Positions 32,901 to 41,634 are shown, counted from the first letter of the stretch. The stretch is DNA of 64,000 bases from RUG11237 sp045126515 (GCA_045126515.1 JBGVOM010000048.1:80577-144576), one strand, 5' to 3'. The notes: generated by a model from the letters alone, not told the origin. Numbers and translations are program-made.

Positions 32901-34699
32901 TCATCACCGGTAGAATCCACATATGGATTTTCCTCAGTTCCAATTCTTATGCCTGTAATGCTGTAATTCCTGCCGTCAAAGTTTCCATTAAAAGCATATT
33001 CGCCTTCCCCTACCGGAATCCATTCTTCTGTCAACTGAATGTCATTTCCTAAAGCCACATAAAGATTTTCATAATCAATTTTTTCTGTCAGTGATGCAGC
33101 AAAATCTTTTAACTGCTTTTCTGTTTCAATGATATATGGTGTTTCTTTGCTTCCATTACCGGATGCAAATATATTTTCATCAATGACAGAATTTGCCCAA
33201 AGTTCATCACTGTGGACGATTTTTTCTTCTTCAATTTTCCAATCATAAAAGTTTCCTTTTATAACTGCAGTTCTTGCCGCAAAATCACAGCCAGAAAGAG
33301 CATTTACATTTTCTGTAATTTTTTCTGCAAACTCAGCCTGCTTCCCAGAGCTTAAATTTTCTGAGAGAAGATTTTTAAACACTTCGCTCTTTAATTCTTC
33401 GCTGGTTTTTCCTGTGACATTTGCATAAGCACTTTCATTTTTCCCAATGGCTTCTGCTGTTTTTTCCATATTATAATAACTATTGCTTATAATTGTGGCT
33501 GTTGCCCCATTACCAAGCAATCCACCTGCCTTTGTCTGTGGCTGGTCTGCTGTTATGGCAACATCGGAATAACAATTATAAATCATACCGTTACCTCCGG
33601 CAATCAGTCCGGCTGCATTGTTACTTCCACTGTTGGTGCTGTCTACGGTAACCCTTCCCAACGCATAGCAGTTCATAAATAATGCACGAGCACTTGCGAA
33701 ACCAACCAGACCACCTGCATTTGCATTTTTCGATGCCGAAACTGCTGACAAGGACACATCTGCTCCACAATTCGCCATTGTCATATACTGATTACCAAAG
33801 CCAAGTAATCCACCAGCCATAATAATAGCATTTCCATTGGTATCCACGGAAATGCTTCCGGTAACATGACAATTTTGAATTACACACCCTTCCGTGGATT
33901 TTGTATTTACTTTTGCATAAGCCACAAGACCGCCGGCATAAGCTGCCTTTGTGGGTGCTGTGTAAATGGATACCTGCTCCATGGTAATATCATAAAACTG
34001 TGCGGTGTTTGCCACTGCTCCAAACAATCCGGCGTAAGATACATCTGCCGGTGTCTCCTTACTTCCTATGGTAAGATTTAAAATTTTGCAGTCATTTCCA
34101 AGAAAAGTACCTGCAAATAAATGTGTGCTGTCGCCGATTGGTGTCCAGTCTTCACCCTGTAAGTCAATATCATTTTTTAATGCAATGTATTTTCCTGCAT
34201 AGTCATTTCCTTCCGCCACTTGAGTCCCAAATGCCTCAAAGGTATCTCTGGAAGCGATTAAATATGGATTCGCCTTACTTCCTACACCTCCGTCAAATAC
34301 ATTCTCTCCCATTGCTTTAGAAAGCGCTGCATCTGTTGCATCAATAATCGCCTTGGAACTTATGGTCGCCCCAGATACTGTGTCCACATTATCTGTTCCA
34401 TTGTTCTCCTTGATGGAATCCACCACAGAAACGGCTTTCTTCCAATAGATTTCTGTCTGTTTGGTCTGTTCTGTGGAGATATCCTGTATCACAGTAGCTC
34501 CATCCTGTTCTTGTAGAGTGACCGTAACTTTTACGTTCCCTTCATCATAACCGACTGCCTCACCGATATAAGTTCCTTCCTTGTAAGTACTGTCTACCGT
34601 CTGCGCCAAAACGCATAGGTCAGTCCCCTGCAAAACAAGGGCTACTCCAAGGGTTAAAGACAGCAAGCGTTTACGTATTATGCTGCGTGTATTTTTCAC
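29993..34699 (-). CDS. Large secreted FMN-binding, GLUG-repeat and leucine-rich-repeat surface protein
   Basis: A 1568-residue protein. Residues 1-33 are a signal peptide. An FMN_bind domain (about 38-128) contains DTVSGATISS with Thr112 in the SGAT motif that ApbE flavinylates in other proteins. Many GLUG-type repeats with Y/F-A-G-L-F-x and GG-GF/LG turns fill about 140-900 and 1010-1330. A second FMN_bind-like module (about 920-1000) lacks SGAT. A Pro/Thr linker (about 1373-1425) leads to a BspA-type LRR_5 tail (about 1426-1530) and a basic end. No LPXTG or membrane anchor is visible. The start is GTG with AGGAGGT 6 nt ahead. It is probably a redox-active or adhesive surface protein. Confidence 0.85.
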   Translation of the reverse strand: MKNTRSIIRKRLLSLTLGVALVLQGTDLCVLAQTVDSTYKEGTYIGEAVGYDEGNVKVTVTLQEQDGATVIQDISTEQTKQTEIYWKKAVSVVDSIKENNGTDNVDTVSGATISSKAIIDATDAALSKAMGENVFDGGVGSKANPYLIASRDTFEAFGTQVAEGNDYAGKYIALKNDIDLQGEDWTPIGDSTHLFAGTFLGNDCKILNLTIGSKETPADVSYAGLFGAVANTAQFYDITMEQVSIYTAPTKAAYAGGLVAYAKVNTKSTEGCVIQNCHVTGSISVDTNGNAIIMAGGLLGFGNQYMTMANCGADVSLSAVSASKNANAGGLVGFASARALFMNCYALGRVTVDSTNSGSNNAAGLIAGGNGMIYNCYSDVAITADQPQTKAGGLLGNGATATIISNSYYNMEKTAEAIGKNESAYANVTGKTSEELKSEVFKNLLSENLSSGKQAEFAEKITENVNALSGCDFAARTAVIKGNFYDWKIEEEKIVHSDELWANSVIDENIFASGNGSKETPYIIETEKQLKDFAASLTEKIDYENLYVALGNDIQLTEEWIPVGEGEYAFNGNFDGRNYSITGIRIGTEENPYVDSTGDDARVYFGFFGVLEEKAEVRNLKLDVSVYAFSPQTIYVSGLAGYINQAMVDNVQVTGEIQGVTSHSSANIFVGGLGGYMYKQKLTNCSWDGSVRAEAVGGVAEAGGIAGLNNRGLIANCYAKGQITGTADRVAEGAPSLGGIAAVHAGTMVNCYSVAEIIADCYTGYCGALTGWATGIGDTFQSYYCTDTRMVTDDKTENRLEISPAVACGWSVGPGINDEGEPYTGSVSLFVEGLSKTDMESDLLAEKLNENFTKLSVDLNNGGRQSGHWSGSEVLAASMKQWKTENNQVVLSETPAEVTYDTATSEYIQELLPIETKQYNEGIFYGRNAEKNLVVKIVVDAEKKVADIQVTEGDAASYVADIAKALEMQSAEGLTDSGFKEALQTALDKSEAMDITTYGKAGNYIFAGGDGSKENPWQIATEEQLTAFASYVNEDENYQDKYIVLTKDITLTKEWIPAGSVTPYAFAGNFDGNGKKLVNLTIGSKEKPYAGKYAGLFAYVKGGIVKNLTIENTDITIENTGSDRIYAGGVAAAMEQNGATGYLDNLIVDGKISIHSNSGACYAGGIVGQANGGTVTNCGASMEISAVSDASWVYAGGILGINARNGLLNNYADGNIYADGPLNKAAIGGIAGFHAGASYNNYANVQLTSATSTGDIGAIAGRNTGIGYMADCYYNENASQKNGGVDVTEIKAVGTVVKGDKDGFGTVENLFGRTETASEEFAGILNRNKTENDRLDKVLTLLRDNWENPMNETVHLFGWKTVAGGNVICQAGVGEEVISPETPEPTQTVTAVPTPSAKPTAVPVKPTATPSVTNKPTPTPKPVKKNDIIVVNGASYKVTSTSKKTAAVSYQAPKSKNSKAVTIPSTVKYKGVTYKVTAISDKACAGMSKLTKVTIGANVKTIGKNAFKSCKNLKTITIKSTKLNSVGKNAIKGIYKKAVIKCPAKKVNTYKKLFKKNTGYVTTMKIKK

Positions 34700-34770
34700 T
34701 TTCTTACCTCCTGTTTTTTGTTTTTAGTTGCTCATTCAAAACTCAAATTAGTCCAAGCTAACCGTTTCAC

Positions 34771-34799
34771 ATTATATACAAATTGTAATGCTTTCGCAA
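34771..34799 (-). promoter_or_regulatory. Promoter of the large surface-protein gene
   Basis: The minus strand reads TTGCGA (34794-34799), a 17-nt spacer and TATAAT (34771-34776), about 65 nt before the GTG start. Confidence 0.65.
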
Positions 34800-34840
34800 T
34801 ATTTTAAATGAGAACTTTTCTCATTTACTATAAATGTGCA

Positions 34841-34883
34841 AATGAAAAGAGCGAAGTTGCTTCGCAACTGCGCTCTTTTCATT
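34841..34883. terminator. Near-perfect 20-bp hairpin, possible bidirectional terminator
   Basis: AATGAAAAGAGCG-AAGTTGC pairs with GCAACT-GCGCTCTTTTCATT around TTC with one mismatch. It has T-rich ends on both strands but no long U run. It could end transcripts that pass from the ABC exporter operon through the palindromes at 35.1-35.6 kb, upstream of the promoter at 34771. Confidence 0.5.
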
Positions 34884-35089
34884 AAACTATATAATAATAA
34901 TGAGGGGGAGTAGTAAATTTATTTTGGGGAGTATAAATTTACTAAAAAAGGTATAATTTATAGGGAGGGGCAAATCTTCTTTCGCGTCCTGAAGTTTGCT
35001 TCCCTTGTACAGCAAAATAAATATAACACACTTTTTAACACTTGTCTAGTACTTTTTTAAATTTTTTGTAATATTTTTGTCACATTATG

Positions 35090-35310
35090 GCAATTCGAAG
35101 AGTTTGAGGTGCGGGAACGCCCATGCCAGGGACAGAAACTTCCCGGACAGGCGGAAATAGCGCTCCAGTGAACTAAATTCTAAGGCACACTAAGTTCATC
35201 GCCTTAGGGCTCTTCACTAAGTGTTGCCTAAGAATTGGATTTCACCTCTGCTAAAAACATTTCCTAATTGCCTGTCCGGGAAGTTTCTGTCCCTATCATG
35301 GGCTGTGCCA
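35090..35310. repeat. Long palindromic element E (second sequence type)
   Basis: A 34-nt arm starting near 35127 (GCCCATGCCAGGGACAGAAA at its start) is almost fully complementary to 35269-35302. The interior forms a second stem (ATTCTAAGGCACAC with a matching GTTGCCTAAGAAT arm) closed by a loop near 35210. The sequence differs from elements A-C, yet the plan is the same, including a CTAAG/CTTAG step in the central stem. It lies next to element B. No reading frame with a ribosome site is present. Confidence 0.65.
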
Positions 35311-35355
35311 TCACAAAATTCAAAAATGAATTACCAAAGGTTCCTTTCAGACTTA

Positions 35356-35640
35356 TCGGTTCTTCAAGACTTATGTTCATTCAACGCCCCCTCATAAGTG
35401 GAATAACTTCTTCCTTGGTACTTATCGGTTCCAAAGAACAGCTCATATGTGGCACAAATTCTTCTCTGGAAGGCAATTTAAGAGGCGTTTTTAGTGAATG
35501 GAAAATCCACTGTCTAGGGCGGCTTAGGCGTGACAGCCTTCTGGAACGTCTTAGCCGCCCTTGACAGTTAGTTTCCATTCACGTTGCCTCTGCCTTCCAT
35601 AGAAGAATTTGTGCCACTTATGAGCGTCCCTTCAACCCAT
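35356..35640. repeat. Long palindromic element B (inverted copy of element A)
   Basis: Read on the minus strand, 35620 down to about 35430 is nearly identical to 4827-5025: GGACGCTCATAAG, GGAAGGCAGAGGCAACG, the central AGGGCGGCT stem and the GAGCTGTTCTT extension all match. The right side carries an additional nested arm (CCCTCATAAGTGG near 35389). It lies 27 bp past the stop codon of the 599-residue ABC exporter gene. Confidence 0.78.
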
Positions 35641-35666
35641 ATGTCCAAGTAAGAATTTACCACCCT

Positions 35667-37415
35667 CTACCGGAACTGACTCTGATACAATTCATAATAA
35701 AATCCCCGCTGCCCCAGCAGTTCCTCATGATTTCCCTGCTCTATAATTTTTCCATCCTTCATTACCAGAATAATGTCTGCTTCCTTAATGGTAGACAAAC
35801 GGTGTGCCACAATAAAGCTGGTTCTGCCTTCCATCATTTTGGCAAAAGCATTCTGAATCATCAACTCTGTTCTGGTATCAATAGAGGAAGTTGCTTCGTC
35901 TAAAATCAACATTGGAGGAAGACTGAGCATGATTCTTGCAATACAAAGAAGCTGTTTCTGCCCCTGTGAAAGTCCTTCGCCACCCTCTTTGATTTCCGTA
36001 TCATACCCTTTGGGCATACGTTGAATAAAAGAATGGGCATGGGCTGCTTTGGCAGCTGCAACAATTTCTTCCTCGGTGGCATCCGGTTTTCCCATAATCA
36101 GATTTTCTTTTATAGTGCCCTCTCTCAGCCATGTTTCCTGCAACACCATGCCATAGGAGGTTCGAAGACTGTTTCTTGTCATATCACGGATATCTGTTCC
36201 ATCTACTAAAATTTTCCCGCCAGTCACATCATAAAAGCGCATCAAAAGATTAATCATAGTAGTCTTCCCACAACCGGTGGGGCCCACAATGGCAACACGC
36301 TGTCCCGGCTTTACCTGCAGATTCAAATGTTCAATTAACTTTTGATTTTCTTCATAGGAAAAACTTACCTCCTGCAAATCCACACTGCCCTGCACCTGTT
36401 CTAACACATAAGCTCCCTCTTTTTCCGGTGTCTGTGGTGTTTCATCAATAAAATCAAAAATTCTTGCGGCACAGGCAAAGGCATTCTGCAGTTCCGTAAT
36501 CACTCCTGAAATTTCATTAAATGGCTTCGTATACTGATTTGCGTAGCTTAAAAAGCAGGATAGCTGACCAACACTTAAATTTCCATTAACCACAGCAATG
36601 GCACCGGTAAATCCTACCCCAGCATAAACCAGCCCATTGACAAATCTAGTGGCAGGATTTGTAATGGAAGAAAAGAAAATGGCTCGTAGAGAACATTTTC
36701 TCAGTCTTTCGTTTACCTCATCAAAACGCTCCAGCACATTGTCCTCCTGCAAAAATGCCTGCACTACCTTCTGATTGCCAATCATTTCGTCAATGATTCC
36801 CGTCTGTTCACCTTTCGTTTCCGACTGCAGCCGGAACATAGAATAAGTTTTCTTTGCAATAAAACTAGCCAACAGCAAAGAAACCGGTGTAATACAAACT
36901 ACTACAATGGTGATTTTAGGATTCAGCATAACCATAAAAAACAACGTTCCTAAAATCGTTACCACCCCTGTAAAAAACTGAGTGAATCCCATTAACAACC
37001 CTTCAGAAAACTGTTCCACATCTGCAATGATTCTACTGACAATCTCTCCGGAAGAATGACTGTCTAAATATTTCAGTGGAAGAATCTGTAGTTTTTCAAA
37101 GGCATCCTTTCGTATGTCCCTGACCACATAATAGGAAATCTTGTTATTGCATACATTCATGATCCACTGAGCGGCTGCCACCACAAGAACCACAATAGCA
37201 GCCTCCCTTAAATATGCAAAAATTGAGGTAAAATCTACTTTTCCCTGCCCAATAATCAAGTCAATGGCATCACCAATCAAAATCGGTACATACAACGTAA
37301 GCAAGGCTGACACTGCTGCCAGAATTATAGATAACACTACCAGATACCAGTACTTCCCCACATAACGAAGCACTTTTTTCATTGTACTTTTCTCTTTACT
37401 TTTATGCTTCGCCAT
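35667..37415 (-). CDS. ABC exporter half-transporter, catalytic-site partner (MdlB/BmrD-like)
   Basis: A 582-residue protein: six membrane helices (about 20-310) and a nucleotide-binding domain with Walker A GPTGCGKTT, signature LSQGQKQLLC (canonical LSGGQ has one change) and Walker B LILDEATSSID with the catalytic Glu, plus the switch His in VAHRLSTI. The ATG at 37415 has AAGGAGG nearby and overlaps the upstream partner's end by 14 bp; the frame also opens at 37466. With the next protein it forms a heterodimeric exporter for drugs, lipids or peptides. Confidence 0.9.
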   Translation of the reverse strand: MAKHKSKEKSTMKKVLRYVGKYWYLVVLSIILAAVSALLTLYVPILIGDAIDLIIGQGKVDFTSIFAYLREAAIVVLVVAAAQWIMNVCNNKISYYVVRDIRKDAFEKLQILPLKYLDSHSSGEIVSRIIADVEQFSEGLLMGFTQFFTGVVTILGTLFFMVMLNPKITIVVVCITPVSLLLASFIAKKTYSMFRLQSETKGEQTGIIDEMIGNQKVVQAFLQEDNVLERFDEVNERLRKCSLRAIFFSSITNPATRFVNGLVYAGVGFTGAIAVVNGNLSVGQLSCFLSYANQYTKPFNEISGVITELQNAFACAARIFDFIDETPQTPEKEGAYVLEQVQGSVDLQEVSFSYEENQKLIEHLNLQVKPGQRVAIVGPTGCGKTTMINLLMRFYDVTGGKILVDGTDIRDMTRNSLRTSYGMVLQETWLREGTIKENLIMGKPDATEEEIVAAAKAAHAHSFIQRMPKGYDTEIKEGGEGLSQGQKQLLCIARIMLSLPPMLILDEATSSIDTRTELMIQNAFAKMMEGRTSFIVAHRLSTIKEADIILVMKDGKIIEQGNHEELLGQRGFYYELYQSQFR

Positions 37416-39168
37416 GTTTCTCCTCCTTCTCGTACTGGGAATAATAAATTTCCTGATATACTTCACAGTTCTGCTTTAATTCCTCATGAGTTCCCATTCC
37501 TACAATTTTTCCATCATCCAATACAATAATTTTATCTGCATGCATAATAGAAGATGCTCTCTGAGATACAATAAATACTGTCATAATGTTTTTCAGACCT
37601 GCGATTGCCTGTCGCAATCTGGCATCTGTGGCATAGTCCAAGGCGGATGCACTGTCGTCCAAAATCAATATTTCCGGTTTCTTTACCACAGCTCTTGCAA
37701 TGGAAAGACGCTGTTTTTGCCCGCCGGATAAATTTTTTGCCCCCTGACTTACTTGTGTTTCCAATCCTTCCGGCTTGTTATCTACGATTTCTTTCGCCTG
37801 AGCAATCTCTAATGCTTCCCAGATTTCCTGCTCTGTAGCATCTTCTTTTCCCCAACAGATATTTTCCCTGATAGTTCCTTTAAAAAGTACACTTTTCTGC
37901 ATAACAATGCCTACTTTTTGGCGAAGTTCTTTCAGGGAATAGTCTTTCACATCCTTACCATCCACCAGTACTTTGCCCTGACTTACATCGTAAAATCTTG
38001 GGATAAGGTGAACCAATGATGTCTTTCCGGAACCGGTTCCCCCGATAATACCAATGGTTTCTCCCTTTTTCACCGTAAAAGAAATATCACTTAAGGCTTC
38101 TGCACCGGCTCCCTGATAAGTCATTTCCACATGAGCAAATTCCACTTTTACTGCATCTTTGCGAATTTCTTCTTTTCCAATATCTTTTGAAGTTTTCGAG
38201 ACACTATTTATGTTTTCCCGGATGGATGGCTCCATCTCCAGTACATTTTCAATTCTGCCTGCACAGGCCAAAGCCTTCGTAATAGTTACAATCAGATTTG
38301 CCAACTTAATCAATTCCACCAGAATCTGGGACATATAATTATATAATGCCACTACTTCACCCTGTGTAATATCTCCCTGATTTACACGAATGGCACCTAC
38401 CCACACCAACACGATAATTCCCAAATTAATGATAATGTAAGTCACAGGATTCATCAAAGCAGAAATTTTTCCTACCTTCATCTGCATCAAAGTAAATCCT
38501 TCATTCTGACCATGAAATTCTGAAATTTCCGAAGCCTCTTTTCCGAAAGCGCGAATCACCCGGACACCGGTCAGATTCTCTCTGGTAATTCCCAATATTT
38601 TATCTAATCCCGCCTGCACCTTCCGATACAACGGAATACTAATTGCCATAATTCCAAATACAACAAAAGACAGCAAAGGTATGGTAACTACAAATACCAA
38701 CGCTGCTTTCACATCAATGGTAAATGCCATAATCATAGCGCCAAATACAATAAACGGAGAACGTAAGAATAAACGCAGCACCATATTAACCCCGGACTGT
38801 AATTGATTAATATCACTTGTCATTCTGGTAATCATGGTTGCTGTCCCAATCCGATCGATTTCAGAAAAAGAAAGTCTCTGTATATGTTCAAACAGCGAAT
38901 GTCTTAACTTTGTAGCAAAACCTGTGGCAGCTTTGGCGGCAAAATACTGGGCTGTAATAGAAGAAACAAGCCCCACCACACCCAAAAGCACCATCACACC
39001 ACACATCTTCAAAATATAATTTTTATCTCCGCTGCCGATACCCACATCAATAATAGCGGCCACCACCAAAGGCACAATCAACTCAAAAGAAGCCTCTAAC
39101 AACTTAAATAATGGACCTAATATGGTTTCTTTTTTATAATCCTTCAAATAAATTAACAGTTTCTTCAT
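37402..39168 (-). CDS. ABC exporter half-transporter with degenerate ATP site (MdlA/BmrC-like)
   Basis: A 588-residue protein: six membrane helices (about 15-310) and a nucleotide-binding domain with Walker A GGTGSGKTS and signature LSGGQKQRLS. Walker B reads LILDDSASALD, so the catalytic Glu is Asp, and the switch His is Gln (VSQRASSI). These losses mark the non-hydrolytic site typical of heterodimeric exporters such as BmrCD. It is 31 nt downstream of the DJ-1 gene and overlaps its partner, so all three may share a transcript. Confidence 0.92.
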   Translation of the reverse strand: MKKLLIYLKDYKKETILGPLFKLLEASFELIVPLVVAAIIDVGIGSGDKNYILKMCGVMVLLGVVGLVSSITAQYFAAKAATGFATKLRHSLFEHIQRLSFSEIDRIGTATMITRMTSDINQLQSGVNMVLRLFLRSPFIVFGAMIMAFTIDVKAALVFVVTIPLLSFVVFGIMAISIPLYRKVQAGLDKILGITRENLTGVRVIRAFGKEASEISEFHGQNEGFTLMQMKVGKISALMNPVTYIIINLGIIVLVWVGAIRVNQGDITQGEVVALYNYMSQILVELIKLANLIVTITKALACAGRIENVLEMEPSIRENINSVSKTSKDIGKEEIRKDAVKVEFAHVEMTYQGAGAEALSDISFTVKKGETIGIIGGTGSGKTSLVHLIPRFYDVSQGKVLVDGKDVKDYSLKELRQKVGIVMQKSVLFKGTIRENICWGKEDATEQEIWEALEIAQAKEIVDNKPEGLETQVSQGAKNLSGGQKQRLSIARAVVKKPEILILDDSASALDYATDARLRQAIAGLKNIMTVFIVSQRASSIMHADKIIVLDDGKIVGMGTHEELKQNCEVYQEIYYSQYEKEEKHGEA

Positions 39169-39199
39169 TTTTTACTCCATTTCTAAGTATCATTTCAAC

Positions 39200-39742
39200 T
39201 TAGTAAATAATCGAATTTTTAATCTCTTCCGCCTTTTCTGCACTAACTAACTTTTCAATTAACTTTAATCCAAAAGGAATCGCTGTTCCCATACCTCTGC
39301 TGGTTGTTACATTGCCATCTGCCTCCACCGGATTTGTGGTTACAATTCCTTTTAAACGGTCTTCAAATCCCGGATAACAGGTACATCTCTTTCCTTCCAA
39401 AATTCCCAAATCCCCCAGAACACTTGGTGCGGCACAGATAGCTGCTACTTCTTTTCCTGCCTTGAAGAATTCCACACATTTTTCTGTTACTGTGCTGCAT
39501 TCTCCTAAATGAAGTGTTCCCGGCATTCCACCAGGTAATACAAGCATATCTGCTGTTTCAAAATCTGCCTGACTTAAAGTATTATCTGCAAGCACCGGAA
39601 TCTTATGTGCCCCCATAACTTCTTTTTCTTCTTTTATGGAAACTGTAGTTACTGTAATTCCTGCTCTCCGCAACAAGTCAACTACTGTAAGCCCCTCAAT
39701 CTCTTCAAATCCATCTGCTAAAAATACAATGACCTTACTCAT
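39200..39742 (-). CDS. DJ-1/PfpI family protein
   Basis: A 180-residue protein with the nucleophile-elbow cysteine in VAAICAAPSVLGD (about residue 103) and the preceding VLPGGMPGT loop. Family members include deglycase/glyoxalase-type and thiazole-monophosphate-related (ThiJ-like) proteins; catalytic role uncertain. It starts behind AAAGGATG and may be cotranscribed with the ABC exporter pair. Confidence 0.9.
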   Translation of the reverse strand: MSKVIVFLADGFEEIEGLTVVDLLRRAGITVTTVSIKEEKEVMGAHKIPVLADNTLSQADFETADMLVLPGGMPGTLHLGECSTVTEKCVEFFKAGKEVAAICAAPSVLGDLGILEGKRCTCYPGFEDRLKGIVTTNPVEADGNVTTSRGMGTAIPFGLKLIEKLVSAEKAEEIKNSIIY

Positions 39743-39762
39743 GCTATCTACATCCTTTCTTC

Positions 39763-39791
39763 TTGCTAAATAGTAACAAATTGCATATAAT
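39763..39791 (+). promoter_or_regulatory. Promoter of the CYTH gene
   Basis: TTGCTA (39763-39768), a 17-nt spacer and TATAAT (39786-39791). It overlaps the oppositely directed DJ-1 promoter, so the two probably compete. Confidence 0.65.
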
Positions 39792-39792
39792 T

Positions 39793-39820
39793 ATTATAGT
39801 AAAAACAAATAAAATTTCAA
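39793..39820 (-). promoter_or_regulatory. Promoter of the DJ-1/ABC exporter operon
   Basis: The minus strand reads TTGAAA (39815-39820), a 16-nt spacer and TATAAT (39793-39798), about 50 nt ahead of the DJ-1 start. Confidence 0.65.
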
Positions 39821-39838
39821 TGAAATCTGGAGAAAATT

Positions 39839-40297
39839 ATGGAAATTGAACGTAAATATTTGATTCACAATTTACCGGATAATTTAAAAAGTTATCCACA
39901 TAAGAAAATTGAACAAGGGTACTTATGCACTTCCCCCGTGGTACGAATTCGAAGACAAGATGAACAATACTTTTTAACGTACAAATCTGACGGCTTAATG
40001 AGCAGGGAAGAATATAATCTTCCCTTGACCAAAGAAGCCTACGAACATTTAAAACCAAAAGCAGACGGTTATATGATATCAAAAATCCGATATCTTATTC
40101 CCTTAGATGATACCCACACCATTGAACTGGATGTGTTTGATGCACCTTTTGCCCCGCTCTATATGGCGGAAGTGGAATTCGCCACCATAGAGGAAGCTGA
40201 AAATTTCACTCCGCCGGAATGGTTTGGAGAAGATGTAACCTTCGATGGCAGCTACCATAATAGTGCCATGAGCAAAGGTGCACATCTTAAAAATTAA
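39839..40297 (+). CDS. CYTH-domain protein
   Basis: A 152-residue protein starting MEIERKYLI, the E-x-E-x-K signature of CYTH phosphohydrolases, followed by basic strands (VVRIRRQDEQYFLTYKS) and an acidic strand (HTIELDVFDA) that line the tunnel for a triphosphate substrate and metals. Length matches single-domain bacterial triphosphatases that act on inorganic triphosphate or related substrates. It is one of the few plus-strand genes; its end overlaps the convergent gene at 40287 by 11 bp. Confidence 0.9.
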   Translation: MEIERKYLIHNLPDNLKSYPHKKIEQGYLCTSPVVRIRRQDEQYFLTYKSDGLMSREEYNLPLTKEAYEHLKPKADGYMISKIRYLIPLDDTHTIELDVFDAPFAPLYMAEVEFATIEEAENFTPPEWFGEDVTFDGSYHNSAMSKGAHLKN

Positions 40298-41603
40298 GAC
40301 CAATAGAACCTAAGAACTGTCGGAATGCTGAACCTACCATACCTTTTAAATGATGTAAAATTTCTGCTTTCACTTCCTGCAGTTCTTTTGCTTCTCCATG
40401 AAGCACATCTACTTGTTTTCCTTCTGGAAGTTCCACTGTATAATCGCCAAATACTATTTCTGTGTTTCCATACATTTCAATATTCGCATTACGGAATTCC
40501 ATCTGAACTTTTCCTGTATCGATACTAATCTTTCCCTCTTTCTTATCGGTGGTTATCAGCCCCGACACTATAGCACTGATTCCGGTAATATCTTCTCTTG
40601 CTGTCAACTGAAATGCCTTATCCGCATCAGAATAATCTAATACAATTTCTCCATTTAAGATACCATTTCCATCCTTTGTTACCGTTGTAGAAAAACTGCT
40701 TTCAAATCCCGAGTTGTCTTCCTTCTCCTGTTCATTTCGTTTTAACACTAATTCATAACCATTTTCGACGTTTTCTACAGAAAGTTCACTGGTAAAACCG
40801 TTTCCATCCACAATTTCAGTGATTTCCACACCTTTTTCTTCACTGACAAACTTATTCACAATATCTGAATAACCATTGCTTTCAAATTCCGGATATTCTG
40901 CAGCTAAATCCTGCAAAAAGAGTTTTATATCTTCCGCCCGAAAATTCACCTGATAAATATATCCTCCTGCCTGGGTATCTGTATTATCCTGTTTTTCCAC
41001 CTTCATATGGTCATAAATCTGAACTAAATCCTTACTTAATTGTTTCTTATTCAGCAGTTCCTCAAGCTTTTCATATTTACTCTGGCTAACTGCCATACGA
41101 AACAATTCTATATAGCCTTTTTGCAAAATAATCATGTTACGACGGTTAATTCCATAATTACTGCCCACTTCATAAAGATTTTCTGTATAATTTAACTTCA
41201 ATAATTTATCTTGAAATAACTCTGATGCAAGATATACATTGGTGTCATCACTGTACAGCTCCATTTCTACAAAGGGCATCCCACCCAATCCTGCATTTCC
41301 TGCCATTTTTACCATTCTATTAGATTTATCAATAGTTCCTTCTACTTCCGCCTTCACCGTAAACTTTGCGATATCCGAATATAATTCGCCAGACAGCTGC
41401 ATATCTTTTTCGTAAAACATATCCTCAAACCTGCAATAATCAAGATATTGATTCATCTGACTTTCTGTACTTACCTCAAAAAAATGCTGCATTCCCCTTA
41501 ATGCTTCCACACGTTTATCTGCTTTCCCTGCAACTGCCACAACTACAATTGTAATTACTGCTACCGCCATTGTCGCAATAATGATTTTCCAGCCTTTCTT
41601 CAT
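40287..41603 (-). CDS. Membrane-anchored extracytoplasmic protein, DUF6583-like
   Basis: A 438-residue protein with one N-terminal membrane segment (about 5-26) and a long extracellular part rich in beta strands (LSGELYSDIAKFTVKAEVEG, then YSDDTNVYLASELFQ). No enzyme motif is visible. It resembles the DUF6583 family of clostridia; function unknown. AGAAGGAGA precedes the ATG. The convergent overlap with the CYTH gene suggests no terminator between them. Confidence 0.72.
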   Translation of the reverse strand: MKKGWKIIIATMAVAVITIVVVAVAGKADKRVEALRGMQHFFEVSTESQMNQYLDYCRFEDMFYEKDMQLSGELYSDIAKFTVKAEVEGTIDKSNRMVKMAGNAGLGGMPFVEMELYSDDTNVYLASELFQDKLLKLNYTENLYEVGSNYGINRRNMIILQKGYIELFRMAVSQSKYEKLEELLNKKQLSKDLVQIYDHMKVEKQDNTDTQAGGYIYQVNFRAEDIKLFLQDLAAEYPEFESNGYSDIVNKFVSEEKGVEITEIVDGNGFTSELSVENVENGYELVLKRNEQEKEDNSGFESSFSTTVTKDGNGILNGEIVLDYSDADKAFQLTAREDITGISAIVSGLITTDKKEGKISIDTGKVQMEFRNANIEMYGNTEIVFGDYTVELPEGKQVDVLHGEAKELQEVKAEILHHLKGMVGSAFRQFLGSIGLNF

Positions 41604-41634
41604 TTTAATCTCCTTCTATCACATAAACGCTGAA

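Noticed and set aside
34841..34883. Considered as another member of the palindromic element family.
   Set aside because: It lacks the GGACGCTCATAA arm and the central CTAAG step; it looks like a simple terminator-type hairpin.
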